Notes: generated by a model not told the origin, from the sequence alone. A stretch of 57,436 bases of DNA from Pseudomonadota bacterium (GCA_020161215.1 JAIUOM010000009.1:1-57436); one strand, 5' to 3'; shown: positions 8,187 through 17,497, counted from the first letter of the stretch. A program made the numbers and translations.

Positions 8187-8885
8187 CTATGCCTCAGTTT
8201 GCCCCGGTGGAGGTTGACAAATAGGGCCCGCATATCCATCGTCCGAGGGTTGATTTTTTGCGTCGAACCGGGTCAGCAGGGTGTATTCCTGCAACCCATA
8301 GCCCTGGATCAGCTGGACATGCCCGCCTTGTGCCTGAAGATGCGTGAGCCATCGCTCCGGCGCCGGCCGGTAAAGCTGGGGTGGACTGACGCGCTTGTCG
8401 GCGGCGGGCAGGACGAAGTTGATGGCGTAGCCCAGGCGACTGTGGTGCTGGAGCTGGTCCAGGCACCGAGCGACCTGATCTTCCCAGTCTGCGTCCGGAC
8501 AATCGAGCTTGACGTTGAAAATTCCACTGGCCACGCTGTAATCGGCCACCCGTTCGGCGTTGACCGCGACTTCGAAGCGGCAGTCACCGCGGTGGCGCCA
8601 ACGCCGTCTGGCGACGGCGACCATGGCCTCGGAGATGTCGGTGCCGACGTAGTCGATCCGCGCGAGCGGGTACCGGCGGCTCAGAAACGCGCGCAGTGCG
8701 CCGTAGCCGCAGCCGACGTCGTTGAGGCTGCGTGGCATGGAGAACTCGCACAGCTTGAGCAACTGCACCCAGCGCAGCTCTTGACCCGGACGGTGCGGCC
8801 AGTCCACCCCGGCCGGGGTGGCGCCATGGCGTTGCAGGCGGGCGCTGTAATAGGCCGCCACGGCTTCCAGCGCCGACTCGTGCAT
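8187..8885 (-). CDS. Class I SAM-dependent methyltransferase
   Basis: The 232-residue protein has SAM-binding motif I NDVGCGYGAL (about 55-64), an acidic residue at the end of strand 2 (VGTDIS), and the later FNVKLDCPDADW and YAINFVLP segments of the Rossmann-like methyltransferase fold. The acceptor substrate cannot be read from the sequence. It starts 12 bases after the M48 protease stop and ends 33 bases before the unknown 168-residue gene, so the three probably form an operon. Confidence 0.8.
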   Translation of the reverse strand: MHESALEAVAAYYSARLQRHGATPAGVDWPHRPGQELRWVQLLKLCEFSMPRSLNDVGCGYGALRAFLSRRYPLARIDYVGTDISEAMVAVARRRWRHRGDCRFEVAVNAERVADYSVASGIFNVKLDCPDADWEDQVARCLDQLQHHSRLGYAINFVLPAADKRVSPPQLYRPAPERWLTHLQAQGGHVQLIQGYGLQEYTLLTRFDAKNQPSDDGYAGPICQPPPGQTEA

Positions 8886-8897
8886 GTCAGCACGTGC

Positions 8898-9866
8898 TCA
8901 GCGGGCCCCCAGTGGTTGGCCCACGGGTGTCGAAAATGGCGGCCTGGCGCCCGACGGTCCGGGATCGCGCGCGACGGGTGCGGTGGACGCTTGACCACGG
9001 CGCGCCTGCTCATACAAGCCCTGCACCCGGTCGACGTTGACTTCGAGCGCACGGATGCGCTCGGGCCCGCTCGGGTGGCTGGACAAGAAGCTGTTGCCGC
9101 CCTGGCTTGAGCTGGCTTGCATCATTTTTTTCCACAGGCTGATGCTGGCACGCGGATCGAAACCGGCACGGGCGGCGATCTCGAGCCCGACCAAGTCGGC
9201 CTCGGTTTCGTCGTCGCGGCTGTACTTCAGCGTGAGCAGTTGCGTGCCCAGACGCGCGCCCACGTCGCCCAGCTGACCTAGGCCGAACAGCGAGGCCGCC
9301 ACCGACAGCCCAAGGCCGGTGGCCTGTGTCTTGGCGATGCGCTCGCGTGCGTGCTCGCGCAGGGCGTGGGCCATTTCATGTCCCATGATCATGGCGACTT
9401 CGTCGTCGCTCAGCTTGAGCTGGTCCAGGATCCCGGTATAAAAGGCGATCTTGCCGCCTGGCATGCACCAGGCGTTCAGTTGCTTGCTGCCGATCAGGTT
9501 CACTTCCCAACGCCACTGACGGGCGCGCGGATTCCACTGGGCGGCATACGGAATCAGCCGATTGGCGATGGCGCGCAGGCGTATCAGCTGCGGATGGTTG
9601 TCAGGAGCCAATGCCCGCTGAGCCCGTGCCTTGGCCAGGACTTCGGTGTACTGCTGGCCGGCGGCTTGCTCCAGGGATTCGGCGGGCACCAGGTTGCGCA
9701 GCGAGGAGGCTTCGCCGACATTGACCTGCGCATCGGCCGGCGTCACCGCCGCCGCGCCGACGGCCAATAAGAAAGCACGGCGCGGCGCCCACGGCGAAGC
9801 GCGGGACGGCATGGGGGCGGTGTCCGGCGGGGCAGAAGCGGTCTTGGCGTCACAGATCCAGCACAT
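8898..9866 (-). CDS. M48-family zinc metalloprotease, exported
   Basis: The protein contains the zinc-protease motif GHEMAHAL (H163, E164, H167 from the first Met) and the downstream ETEADLVGLE helix that supplies the third zinc ligand. A signal-like segment (RRAFLLAVGAAAVTPADA, about 29-46) indicates export, so it is probably a periplasmic or lipid-facing protease of the BepA/LoiP kind. The start may be the first Met or Met19 (base 9812); the latter gives a more normal signal peptide. It diverges from the ampG-like gene 67 bases away. Confidence 0.87.
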   Translation of the reverse strand: MCWICDAKTASAPPDTAPMPSRASPWAPRRAFLLAVGAAAVTPADAQVNVGEASSLRNLVPAESLEQAAGQQYTEVLAKARAQRALAPDNHPQLIRLRAIANRLIPYAAQWNPRARQWRWEVNLIGSKQLNAWCMPGGKIAFYTGILDQLKLSDDEVAMIMGHEMAHALREHARERIAKTQATGLGLSVAASLFGLGQLGDVGARLGTQLLTLKYSRDDETEADLVGLEIAARAGFDPRASISLWKKMMQASSSQGGNSFLSSHPSGPERIRALEVNVDRVQGLYEQARRGQASTAPVARDPGPSGARPPFSTPVGQPLGAR

Positions 9867-9933
9867 ACGGCGTCAATAATAGAGGCAATGTCGAATCGCA
9901 CGCTACCGCCGCTTCGCGGCCCGGTCTCAGGGG

Positions 9934-11343
9934 ATGCTGTGTCATCGGACCTCGCCCTTGACTGAACCAGCTGGCCCCGGCGCAGCCCCACCCAGCACCA
10001 GCTGGCGCGGTAGCCTGCGCGTCTACCTGGCCCCGGAAAGCCTGCGCATGCTGTCGCTGGGCTTTGCCGCCGGGCTGCCGCTGCTGCTGGTGCTGGGCAC
10101 GCTTTCGTTTCGTCTGCGCGAGGCGGGGGTGGACCGCTCCACCATCGGGCACCTGAGCTGGGTGGGCTTGGCCTACGGCTTCAAGTGGGCCTGGGCGCCC
10201 CTGGTCGACCGGGTACCACTGCCGGGGCTGACGCGTTGGCTGGGTCGGCGCCGCGCCTGGCTGCTGCTGTCTCAGCTGGCGGTGGCGGCGGGGCTGGTGG
10301 GCATGGCCTTGACCGATCCGCGTGTGGCGCTGGCGCCGCTGGTGTGGTGCGCGCTGGCGGTGGCATTGGCCTCGGCCACGCAGGACATCGCCCTGGATGC
10401 CTACCGCATCGAGTCGGCCCCCACCGAGGCGCAGCCGGCACTGGCCGCCACCTACCAGACTGGGTACCGGCTGGCCATGATCTGGGCTGGTGCCGGCGTG
10501 CTGTGGCTGGCCGCGCGCGCGCAGGCCGGCGCGCCGGGCTACGACAACCCGGCCTGGCGCATGGCCTACCTGGTCATGGCCGCGTCGATGGTGGTCGGCG
10601 TGATCACGGTGCTGTGCGCGCCCGAACCCAAGGCCCAACCCGTGGCGCCGGCACGCGGCGCCGGGGAGTGGCTGCGCGGCGCGCTCCTGGAGCCGTTCGC
10701 AGATTTCCTGCGCCGCTACCGTTGGCATGCCGCGCTGATCCTGGGGCTGATCGCGGTCTACCGCATCAGCGACGTGGTGATGGGCATCATGGCCAACCCG
10801 TTCTATGTGGACATGGGCTACACCAAGGACGAGGTCGCGGCCGTGACCAAGATCTACGGCGTGGTGATGACCCTGGTCGGCGCTTTCGTGGGGGGCGCCC
10901 TGGCCCTGCGGCTGGGCGTGATGCGGGTGCTGATGCTGGGTGCCGTGCTGTCGGCCCTGACCAATTTGCTGTTCGCGTGGCTGGCCGGGAGCGGCCACAG
11001 CGTGCCGGCGCTGATCGCGGTGGTGTCGGCCGACAACCTGGCCTCGGGCATCGCCTCGGCGGCGTTCGTGGGCTATCTGAGCAGTCTGACCAACATCAGC
11101 TACTCGGCCACGCAGTACGCTTTGTTTTCCTCGTTGATGCTGCTGCTACCCAAGTTTGTGGCCGGCTTCTCGGGGGACTACGTCAATGCCTTTGGCTACC
11201 CGGTCTTTTTCATCAGCACCGCGGTGCTCGGGCTGCCGGTGCTGTTGCTGGTGGCCCTGGCCGCACGGGCGCACATTTCAGTGCCCCAGGCCGCGCTCCG
11301 ACCGGGGGAGGCGGTGGTGGGGCGCGAGTCGACCTTATCGTGA
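9934..11343 (+). CDS. ampG: AmpG-like muropeptide permease (MFS)
   Basis: The 469-residue, strongly hydrophobic protein has about 12 predicted membrane segments. It matches AmpG in segments such as YGFKWAWAPLVDR, ATQDIALDAYRIE and the final VNAFGYPVFFISTAVLGLP. AmpG imports GlcNAc-anhydro-muropeptides for cell-wall recycling and can influence AmpC induction. The first 30 or so residues are Pro/Ser-rich and may be untranslated if a later start is used. It precedes the two-component system by 150 bases. Confidence 0.85.
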   Translation: MLCHRTSPLTEPAGPGAAPPSTSWRGSLRVYLAPESLRMLSLGFAAGLPLLLVLGTLSFRLREAGVDRSTIGHLSWVGLAYGFKWAWAPLVDRVPLPGLTRWLGRRRAWLLLSQLAVAAGLVGMALTDPRVALAPLVWCALAVALASATQDIALDAYRIESAPTEAQPALAATYQTGYRLAMIWAGAGVLWLAARAQAGAPGYDNPAWRMAYLVMAASMVVGVITVLCAPEPKAQPVAPARGAGEWLRGALLEPFADFLRRYRWHAALILGLIAVYRISDVVMGIMANPFYVDMGYTKDEVAAVTKIYGVVMTLVGAFVGGALALRLGVMRVLMLGAVLSALTNLLFAWLAGSGHSVPALIAVVSADNLASGIASAAFVGYLSSLTNISYSATQYALFSSLMLLLPKFVAGFSGDYVNAFGYPVFFISTAVLGLPVLLLVALAARAHISVPQAALRPGEAVVGRESTLS

Positions 11344-11391
11344 TAGCCGGCCAGATCGGACAGAGGCCGTGCCCTTGCCGAAGTCCAGGGG

Positions 11392-11406
11392 TTTACGTAT
11401 CTTTAC
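11392..11406 (+). promoter_or_regulatory. Tandem direct repeat TTTAC-N5-TTTAC, possible OmpR-family box
   Basis: Two TTTAC half-sites start exactly 10 bases apart (11392 and 11402), about 90 bases upstream of the response-regulator start. OmpR/PhoB-family regulators usually bind direct repeats with one-turn spacing. The placement suggests autoregulation of the two-component operon by its own regulator. This is inferred from pattern and position only. Confidence 0.45.
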
Positions 11407-11496
11407 CCTGACTTCAAGCGCGACGCGCAAGAGCCGGTCAAGATCGTTTCGGGCGGCGCGGGTGTGTCGCGCAAGTCGGTGGAACGAAAGAATGGC

Positions 11497-12207
11497 ATGA
11501 ACAACCAGCACCTGCTGATGATCGAGGACGATGCGCGCTTGGCGCGCATGGTGGGGGAGTACCTGTCGCAATCAGGCTTCCTGGTTTCACACGCTGGGGA
11601 CGCCACCACCGGCTTGGCCATGGTGCAGGAAAAACCGGTTGATCTGGTGATCCTGGACCTGATGTTGCCCGATCTGGACGGACTGGAGGTGTGCCGCCGC
11701 ATCCGCGCGTTGCCCTCCGATGTGGCCAGGGTGCCGGTGCTGATGCTCACCGCTAAGGGCGATCCCATGGACCGCATCGTCGGTTTGGAGCTGGGTGCCG
11801 ACGACTACCTGCCCAAACCTTTCGAGCCGCGCGAACTGCTGGCGCGCATTCGCGCCGTACTGCGCCGCCAACAGCCCGGTGCCGCGCATGAGCACAAGGC
11901 CGTGCTGCGCTTTGGTGCCTTGGAGATCGACCGCGACGCACGCACCGTGCGCGTCGGCGACAAGCCGGCCGACTTGACCAGCTACCAGTTTGACCTGCTG
12001 GTCACATTGGCCGAACGGGCCGGCCGGGTGCTGACGCGCGACCAGATCATGGAGGCGGTGCGTGGCCGCGAGCTGGAGGCGTTCGAGCGCTCCATCGACG
12101 TGCACATGGGCCGCATCCGCGCCGCCATCGAGGCGGACGTGAAGAACCCCAAGCGCATCGTCACGGTGCGCGGCGTCGGTTACGTGTTCGCCAAGCAGCA
12201 GGATTGA
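11497..12207 (+). CDS. OmpR-family response regulator
   Basis: The 236-residue protein has a receiver domain with the acidic pair (E10/D11/D12), phospho-acceptor D54 in LVILDLMLPD, and the conserved Lys in DYLPKPF. A winged-helix DNA-binding domain follows (about 140-232, ending RIVTVRGVGYVFAKQ). The frame is open from 11464, but MNNQHLLMIEDD at ATG 11497 is the natural receiver start. The sensor kinase follows 31 bases later. The sequence is RstA/CpxR-like; the stimulus is unknown. Confidence 0.92.
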   Translation: MNNQHLLMIEDDARLARMVGEYLSQSGFLVSHAGDATTGLAMVQEKPVDLVILDLMLPDLDGLEVCRRIRALPSDVARVPVLMLTAKGDPMDRIVGLELGADDYLPKPFEPRELLARIRAVLRRQQPGAAHEHKAVLRFGALEIDRDARTVRVGDKPADLTSYQFDLLVTLAERAGRVLTRDQIMEAVRGRELEAFERSIDVHMGRIRAAIEADVKNPKRIVTVRGVGYVFAKQQD

Positions 12208-12238
12208 GCGCGCGTTCACGCACTCCAGGGACAAGAGC

Positions 12239-13501
12239 ATGACCGGCAATCCCTTCGCCCGCAAGCTGTACTTTCGCATCTGGCTGGCGGTGGCTGGCAG
12301 CGTGGCCGTGCTCAGCCTGCTGGTGGGCTGGGCCTGGCAGTTGGCCGAAGACCAGCGCGAGCGCGACCGCCAGCCCTTGCAGCCGCGCGAGGTGATCGTG
12401 CGCGACGCGATGGGTGCCACCTTGGGGTCGGGCCAGATGCAGGCACGCCGGGCGCCGGGACATGCCTGGGAAATGGAGCTGACCCTGCAGGACGGACGGG
12501 TGTTGAACCTGCAGGTCCCCCCGCGCGACCGAGGCGGTGGCCCGGGCGGCGCGGGGCGCCGCGGAGACTCGATGCTGGCCTGGCTGCGGCCGCCGTACGG
12601 TTTTCTCTGGATGCTGGGCTTGGCCGGCGTGGTGGTGATGATCGGGGTGTTTCCCGTGGCGCGTCGTCTCACGCAGCGTCTGGAGGCCTTGCAGCGCGGT
12701 GTCCAGCGCTGGGGCGACGGCGATCTGGCGGCGCGCCTGCCCGAGGCCGGCCAGGACGAAGTGGCCGATCTGTCGCGCCGCTTCAACGCCGCCGCGGGTC
12801 GGATCGAAGTCCTGATGTCCTCGCAAGCGGCCTTGCTGCAGTCGCAGAAATCCTTGCTGGCCAACGCCTCGCATGAGCTGCGCTCACCCCTGGCCCGCAT
12901 TCGCATGGCCATCGAGCTGTTCGGCGAAGCCGGTACGTCCGCGCGGGCTGAAGCCCAGGCCGAGATCAACCGCAACATCGCCGAACTGGACCTGCTGATC
13001 GACGAAATCCTGCTCGCCAGCCGACTCGGCGAGGCCGAAGCCAGCATGGGCAGCATCGAGTCGGTGGATTTGATTGGCCTGTTGGCCGAGGAATGTGCCC
13101 GCCTGGGCGCCAGCTTGGAGCTCTCCGACGGCACATCGGAGATCGGGGTGCCCGGCGTGGCCAAGTTGCTGCGACGGGCCGTGCGCAACCTGCTCGAGAA
13201 CGCGGTGCGCCACGGTGACCGCCACGGCCGTGCCGACGAAGTGCGGGCCGAACTGGGGCAGGAGGGGCAGCTGGCTGTGTTGTCGGTGGAAGACCGGGGA
13301 CCGGGTGTGCCGGTCGATCAGCGTGAGCGGATTTTCGAGCCTTTCTACCGCCTGCCTGGCGCCAGCGAGCGTGACGGTGGCGTGGGCCTGGGCCTGTCCC
13401 TGGTTCGGTCCATTGTCCGCCGCCATGGTGGTGAGGTCAGTTGCATCGCACGCGAGGGTGGCGGGGCTCGTTTTGTGCTTCGACTGCCCCTGAATTCTTG
13501 A
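12239..13501 (+). CDS. Membrane sensor histidine kinase
   Basis: The 420-residue protein has a membrane segment near 18-38, a short Gly/Arg-rich periplasmic region and a second membrane segment near 120-145. A HAMP-like linker, the DHp box ASHELRSPLARI with phospho-acceptor H212, and an HATPase domain (N box LLENAVRHGD, DRGPGVP, GVGLGLSLV) follow. The periplasmic domain of about 80 residues is small and resembles the RstB/CpxA type. It is the cognate partner of the upstream response regulator. Confidence 0.92.
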   Translation: MTGNPFARKLYFRIWLAVAGSVAVLSLLVGWAWQLAEDQRERDRQPLQPREVIVRDAMGATLGSGQMQARRAPGHAWEMELTLQDGRVLNLQVPPRDRGGGPGGAGRRGDSMLAWLRPPYGFLWMLGLAGVVVMIGVFPVARRLTQRLEALQRGVQRWGDGDLAARLPEAGQDEVADLSRRFNAAAGRIEVLMSSQAALLQSQKSLLANASHELRSPLARIRMAIELFGEAGTSARAEAQAEINRNIAELDLLIDEILLASRLGEAEASMGSIESVDLIGLLAEECARLGASLELSDGTSEIGVPGVAKLLRRAVRNLLENAVRHGDRHGRADEVRAELGQEGQLAVLSVEDRGPGVPVDQRERIFEPFYRLPGASERDGGVGLGLSLVRSIVRRHGGEVSCIAREGGGARFVLRLPLNS

Positions 13502-13691
13502 TGTGGGGCAGAACAAAGGTACGAGTCAGTGGAAACCCGATTGCAAAACCAAAAGAAAATCAATGCCCCCTTGAATGAGGGATGTCGCGTAACGCACCAC
13601 TCGGTATAGTGCTAACCATCGCTGTCACGCTGATGTTTGGGTAGGTAAATTACGATAAGAAGCTTTTCGAATAATTCAAGGGAGTGATAAG

Positions 13692-13714
13692 CCGCCGACA
13701 GGCGGTTTTTTTTT
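13692..13714 (+). terminator. Rho-independent terminator
   Basis: CCGCC-GACA-GGCGG is followed by nine T residues, a textbook terminator on the plus strand. It lies 190 bases beyond the histidine-kinase stop, so it either ends a long 3' untranslated region or closes a small RNA from the 13502-13714 gap. No protein-coding frame of note lies in that gap. Confidence 0.85.
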
Positions 13715-13717
13715 GCC

Positions 13718-14992
13718 TCACTGCCCTTCTGGAGGGAGCGTTCTGGGTTGGGTGGCTTGCAGGGCGCCCAGCACCAGAATCACCAGATCCAGATAGATCA
13801 CCACGCCGTTGTAGTGGGCGAAGAAGACCTGGGTCAGCCCGAAACCCATGAAACTGAGCGGCACCAAGACACCAATAAGGCGCAGGCAGGTGTCGTTTTC
13901 ATGCAGCTCGCCCGGATCGGCTATGTTCGGCCGCACGCGTCGGCGCGGCCAGAACAGGGCCAGCGGCACCAGGTAGAGCACCAGAAGGCCGCCCACGCCA
14001 ACGAGCCCCCGTTTCACGAACTGATCCAGCAGTTCGTTGTGGGTGTGGCCATACGCCAGGATGGCCGGGTGGGCCTGGCCCAGCGCGACGCGCCGCGCCT
14101 TCTCGGTGGCGTAGCCGGCCTCACCCCAGCCCAGCAACGGCTTGGCGAGCCCCATGTGCCAGGCCAACTGCCAGTGATCGAGGCGTTGTCCGACCGAGGT
14201 GCTGGCCTGCCCGGCCGCCTGGTACTCCGTCACTTCGTCGTAAGCCCATTGGACACGCTCCTCGATCTTGTGACGCTGGTGCCAGCCCAGCGGCGCCAGG
14301 ATCAGCGCGAGCAGCAGGGCTCCGATCACGGCCCGCCCCGAAGACACCCGGCGCGCCAGCAGCCAGCCCAGCACCAGTCCGCTCAGGGCCAGGGCCAGCC
14401 AGCCGCCGCGCGTTTGAGACAGCAGCGAGCCCAGCAGGCCCAACAGGCAACACAGGGCCAGCAGCAGGCGCATCGGCCAGCGCCAGCGCGGCCAGTAGAC
14501 CATCAGCGGGATCCAGCACATCAGGCCGAACAATCCGCTCAAATTGCCGAGCTGGATGGCGTTGCTGGTGTCGTGCTCGGTGATCCAGGGGCGCTCCAGG
14601 CCCAGCACCTGTGTGTCGTAGAGGGCGCGCAGGCCGCCCATGCAGGCCCCCACGGCGATGCCGGCCAGCAGCCAGTCGCGCCGCGGAGGAAAGCGCAGCA
14701 CGTAGAACAGGCAAGGCAGCATCAACAGGTAGCGCAGTGGCTTGTTCAGCGCACTGGCGCCCTTGGACCAATCGCCGCCATACAGCCACACCAGGGCCAT
14801 CAGCGCGATCGCCAGCACCAGCCAGCGCGCCTCGGGCGGCTGCACCGGCCGTCCCCACCAGTCGCGCACGGCCAACATGGCCCCCACCACCAACAGGGCC
14901 GTGCCGTAGGCGTACCCGGAAGGCAGCCACAGACTCAGCGCCGGCACCAGGAAGGCGGCCAGGTTGCTGATGCGATGGTGGGGCAGGTGCAT
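13718..14992 (-). CDS. O-antigen ligase-family membrane protein
   Basis: The protein has about 424 residues from Met MHLPHHRISNL (base 14992; the frame is open to 15019). It has roughly 11-12 hydrophobic segments and a large loop carrying the Wzy_C motif GHTHNELLDQFVKRG. This family includes WaaL O-antigen ligase and related glycan polymerases, which act in the inner membrane on lipid-linked sugars. The upstream glycosyltransferase on the same strand supports a role in surface polysaccharide or LPS. WaaL and another glycosyl polymerase cannot be told apart here. Confidence 0.8.
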   Translation of the reverse strand: MHLPHHRISNLAAFLVPALSLWLPSGYAYGTALLVVGAMLAVRDWWGRPVQPPEARWLVLAIALMALVWLYGGDWSKGASALNKPLRYLLMLPCLFYVLRFPPRRDWLLAGIAVGACMGGLRALYDTQVLGLERPWITEHDTSNAIQLGNLSGLFGLMCWIPLMVYWPRWRWPMRLLLALCCLLGLLGSLLSQTRGGWLALALSGLVLGWLLARRVSSGRAVIGALLLALILAPLGWHQRHKIEERVQWAYDEVTEYQAAGQASTSVGQRLDHWQLAWHMGLAKPLLGWGEAGYATEKARRVALGQAHPAILAYGHTHNELLDQFVKRGLVGVGGLLVLYLVPLALFWPRRRVRPNIADPGELHENDTCLRLIGVLVPLSFMGFGLTQVFFAHYNGVVIYLDLVILVLGALQATQPRTLPPEGQ

Positions 14993-15079
14993 GGGAGAGT
15001 GCGGGCAGGACAACAACATACCCTCCGCCGTGTCCGACTGGGGACGGCGGGCGGGGCACGCCGCGACGGCGCGGCAGGC

Positions 15080-15289
15080 TCAGTGGCCTGCGTGTTCCAG
15101 GTGTTCGCCCGGGCGCAACTGGTAGACCGTGCCGCAGTAGGGGCAGGTGGCTGCGCCGTCGTGGCCCACGTCCAGATAGACACGGGGGTGCGAACTCCAC
15201 AGTTGCATGCCGGCCTGCGGGTTGGGGCAGAAGACGCCCCCCTGGGGATTCAGGTCCTTAGCCAGAAGTTCGACGATGCGGTTGTTCAT
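15080..15289 (-). CDS. Zinc-finger (NDUFS6-like) domain protein
   Basis: The 69-residue protein MNNRIVELLAKDLN... has FCPNPQAGMQLWSSHPRVYLDV and CPYCGTVYQL, the Cys/His zinc-ribbon pattern of the small proteins often found near ilvE in betaproteobacteria. These resemble mitochondrial NDUFS6; their bacterial role is not settled. The frame runs upstream without a stop into the glycosyltransferase (see 15290-16435), so it may be made separately from ATG 15289 or as the tail of a fusion. Confidence 0.75.
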   Translation of the reverse strand: MNNRIVELLAKDLNPQGGVFCPNPQAGMQLWSSHPRVYLDVGHDGAATCPYCGTVYQLRPGEHLEHAGH

Positions 15290-16435
15290 TGATGCGATTC
15301 CATGGATGGAGGGGCGGTGTGCGCGCAAGCTCTCGTGGGGGCTGCAGGCACTTTCCTCTGGATTGTCCGCCTTTTCACGTCGCCGCCGCCGGTCGGCTGG
15401 CGAGTGGCCCGCACCCCCAGAGAAGGGGGTGCCCAGCGCTGTCAGTTCGTGCTCGTAGAAGGTATCAAACTGATCCAGGCGCGCCGCCAGGTCGTAGCCC
15501 GCCATGGCGTACTCGCGCCGAACCGGCCGCCGCCGCGCGATATCGCGCAAGGCCTGGGTCATGGCGGCGACGTCGTCGATCGGCAGCAGCGTGGGTTGCA
15601 TGGTCTCGGCCAGGTGCAGTGTGCCCTGGCTGCGCGTGGCCAGGATCGGCAAGCCGGCCTGCATGGCTTCCAGCAGCACCAGGCCAAAGGGTTCGCTGCG
15701 CGCCGAGCTGACAAAGCCATCGAAAGCCGCCAGCCAGTCCTGCGGCGTGCTGGAAAAGCCGGGAAAGATCACGCGGGGTCCGGCGCGGCGGCGCAACCCG
15801 TCCAGCGCCCCGCCTTCCCCCACGATGACCAGATAGGCGTCCGGCAAGGCGGCCTGCTCGAAGGCCTGCACCAGCACATCGAATCCCTTGCTGGACTCGA
15901 TCCGCCCCAGCGCGCCGAACACCCAGGCGTGCTCCGGGATGTCGTGTTGCTGGCGCAGCCGCGCACGGGCATTGGCGGCCGGCGGATGCGGCTGGGTCCA
16001 GTTGTCGATCTGCGCCGTGTGGGCGCGCAGGGGGGCGGGAATATCGTTCAGCTGCCAGGGCGCGATGGCCACCAGCGCATCGAGTCCGGCGTGCTGATGG
16101 GCCTTGTAGCGGATGTGCAGCGTGCCCACGCGCAGGCACAGGCCTTCCAGGCCGTGCAGGCTCTTGCAGCCCACGCTCAGATGGGCGTGGGCCACATCTG
16201 GTCGCAACCGGCGCAACACGCGCCGGGCTTGCCAGCGCGCCAGCCAATCGTTGACCAGAATCACGCGCACGCCAGGGTCCACGTACGGCAGCAACGCGCC
16301 AGGGTGCGAACCGACGGCGCCACGCCGCAAGATCAGCGATACCTGGTGGCGCGCGACCTGCGCGTTGGCCAGCTCAATGGCGTAACGCTCGCTGCCGGCC
16401 AGGCGTTCGGTGAGGATCAGGTGCGCAACGTGCAT
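15290..16435 (-). CDS. Glycosyltransferase family 4, open into the zinc-ribbon gene
   Basis: From ATG 16435 (MHVAHLILTERLAGSERYA) the protein follows the GT-B fold of family 4. It has FGALGRIESSKGFDVL at the start of the C-terminal Rossmann domain and the nucleotide-sugar motif SSARSEPFGLVLLEAMQAGLP. The GT part ends near residue 343. The frame then has no stop for about 40 low-complexity residues and continues into the zinc-ribbon protein, giving a possible 451-residue product that ends at 15080. The linker holds an inverted repeat (15411-15432), as intergenic DNA would. The sugar substrate is unknown. Confidence 0.75.
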
Positions 16436-16480
16436 GGCGCGCGGGCGCTCCTGCCTGCGGGTGTGTGGGCGCGGCGGCGT

Positions 16481-17419
16481 TCAGACCTGGCTGAGCCAGC
16501 TTGCGTACTTGGCGTTGCGGCCGCCCACGATGTCGAAGAAGGCGCTCTGGATTTTCTCCGTCACCGGGCCGCGTTCGCCGATGCCGATCTGCACGCGGTC
16601 GAGTTCGCGAATTGGCGTGACCTCGGCCGCCGTGCCGGTGAAGAACATTTCGTCGGCGATGTAGCACTCGTCGCGCGTGATGCGCTTTTGCACCACCTCG
16701 AGCCCCAGATCCTTGGCGATGTGCAGCACGGTGTTGCGCGTGATGCCGTTCAGAGCGCCGGCCGACAGGTCTGGCGTGTAGATGACGCCGTCCTTGATGA
16801 GGAACACGTTCTCGCCAGCGCCCTCGCTCACGAAGCCGGTCGAATCCAGCAGCAACGCCTCGTCGTAGCCGTCGTCCAGGGCTTCCATGTTGGCCAGGAT
16901 CGAATTGCTGTAGTTGCTCACGGCCTTGGCCTGCGTCATGGTGATGTTGACGTGGTGGCGCGTGTAGCTGCTGGTCTTGACCCGGATGCCCTTTTTAAGG
17001 CCTTCGTCGCCCAGGTAGGCGCCCCAGGCCCAGGCGGCCACCATCACATGGATGGTGTTGCCCTTAGGGCTGACGCCCAGCTTCTCGGAGCCGATCCACA
17101 CCAGCGGCCGGATATAGCAGCTCTTGAGCTGGTTGGCGCGCACCACTTCCTTCTGCGCCTCGTTCACCTGTTCGTGGGTGAACGGCATCTTCATGCGCAG
17201 GATCTTGGCGCTGTTGAACAGGCGCTGGGTGTGCTCGGTCAGGCGGAAAATGGCGGTGCCGTTCACCGTGTCGTAGGCGCGCACGCCCTCGAAGGCGCCG
17301 CAGCCGTAGTGCAGGGTGTGGCTCAGCACGTGGATCTTGGCGTCGCGCCATTCGACCAGCTGGCCGTCGAACCAGATCTTGCCGTCGCGGTCGCTCAGGG
17401 GCGTCAGGGGGGTGCTCAT
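16481..17419 (-). CDS. ilvE: Branched-chain amino acid aminotransferase
   Basis: The 312-residue class IV PLP aminotransferase has HYGCGAFEGVRAY, the Schiff-base lysine K165 in TMTQAKAVSNY, and STGFVSEGAGENVF. It performs the last step in Val, Leu and Ile synthesis, or the first step in their breakdown. The frame is open to 17479, but MSTPLTPLSDRDGKIWFDG at 17419 is the family start. The downstream zinc-ribbon neighbour, separated here by the glycosyltransferase, is a common companion in this family of bacteria. Confidence 0.95.
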   Translation of the reverse strand: MSTPLTPLSDRDGKIWFDGQLVEWRDAKIHVLSHTLHYGCGAFEGVRAYDTVNGTAIFRLTEHTQRLFNSAKILRMKMPFTHEQVNEAQKEVVRANQLKSCYIRPLVWIGSEKLGVSPKGNTIHVMVAAWAWGAYLGDEGLKKGIRVKTSSYTRHHVNITMTQAKAVSNYSNSILANMEALDDGYDEALLLDSTGFVSEGAGENVFLIKDGVIYTPDLSAGALNGITRNTVLHIAKDLGLEVVQKRITRDECYIADEMFFTGTAAEVTPIRELDRVQIGIGERGPVTEKIQSAFFDIVGGRNAKYASWLSQV

Positions 17420-17497
17420 CGGTGTTGTCCTTCCTCGGGGCGCAGGTATGGGGAGGGTTGCGGGCGCGCCGGGCGCCACGCGCCAAGGCGCAGAATT

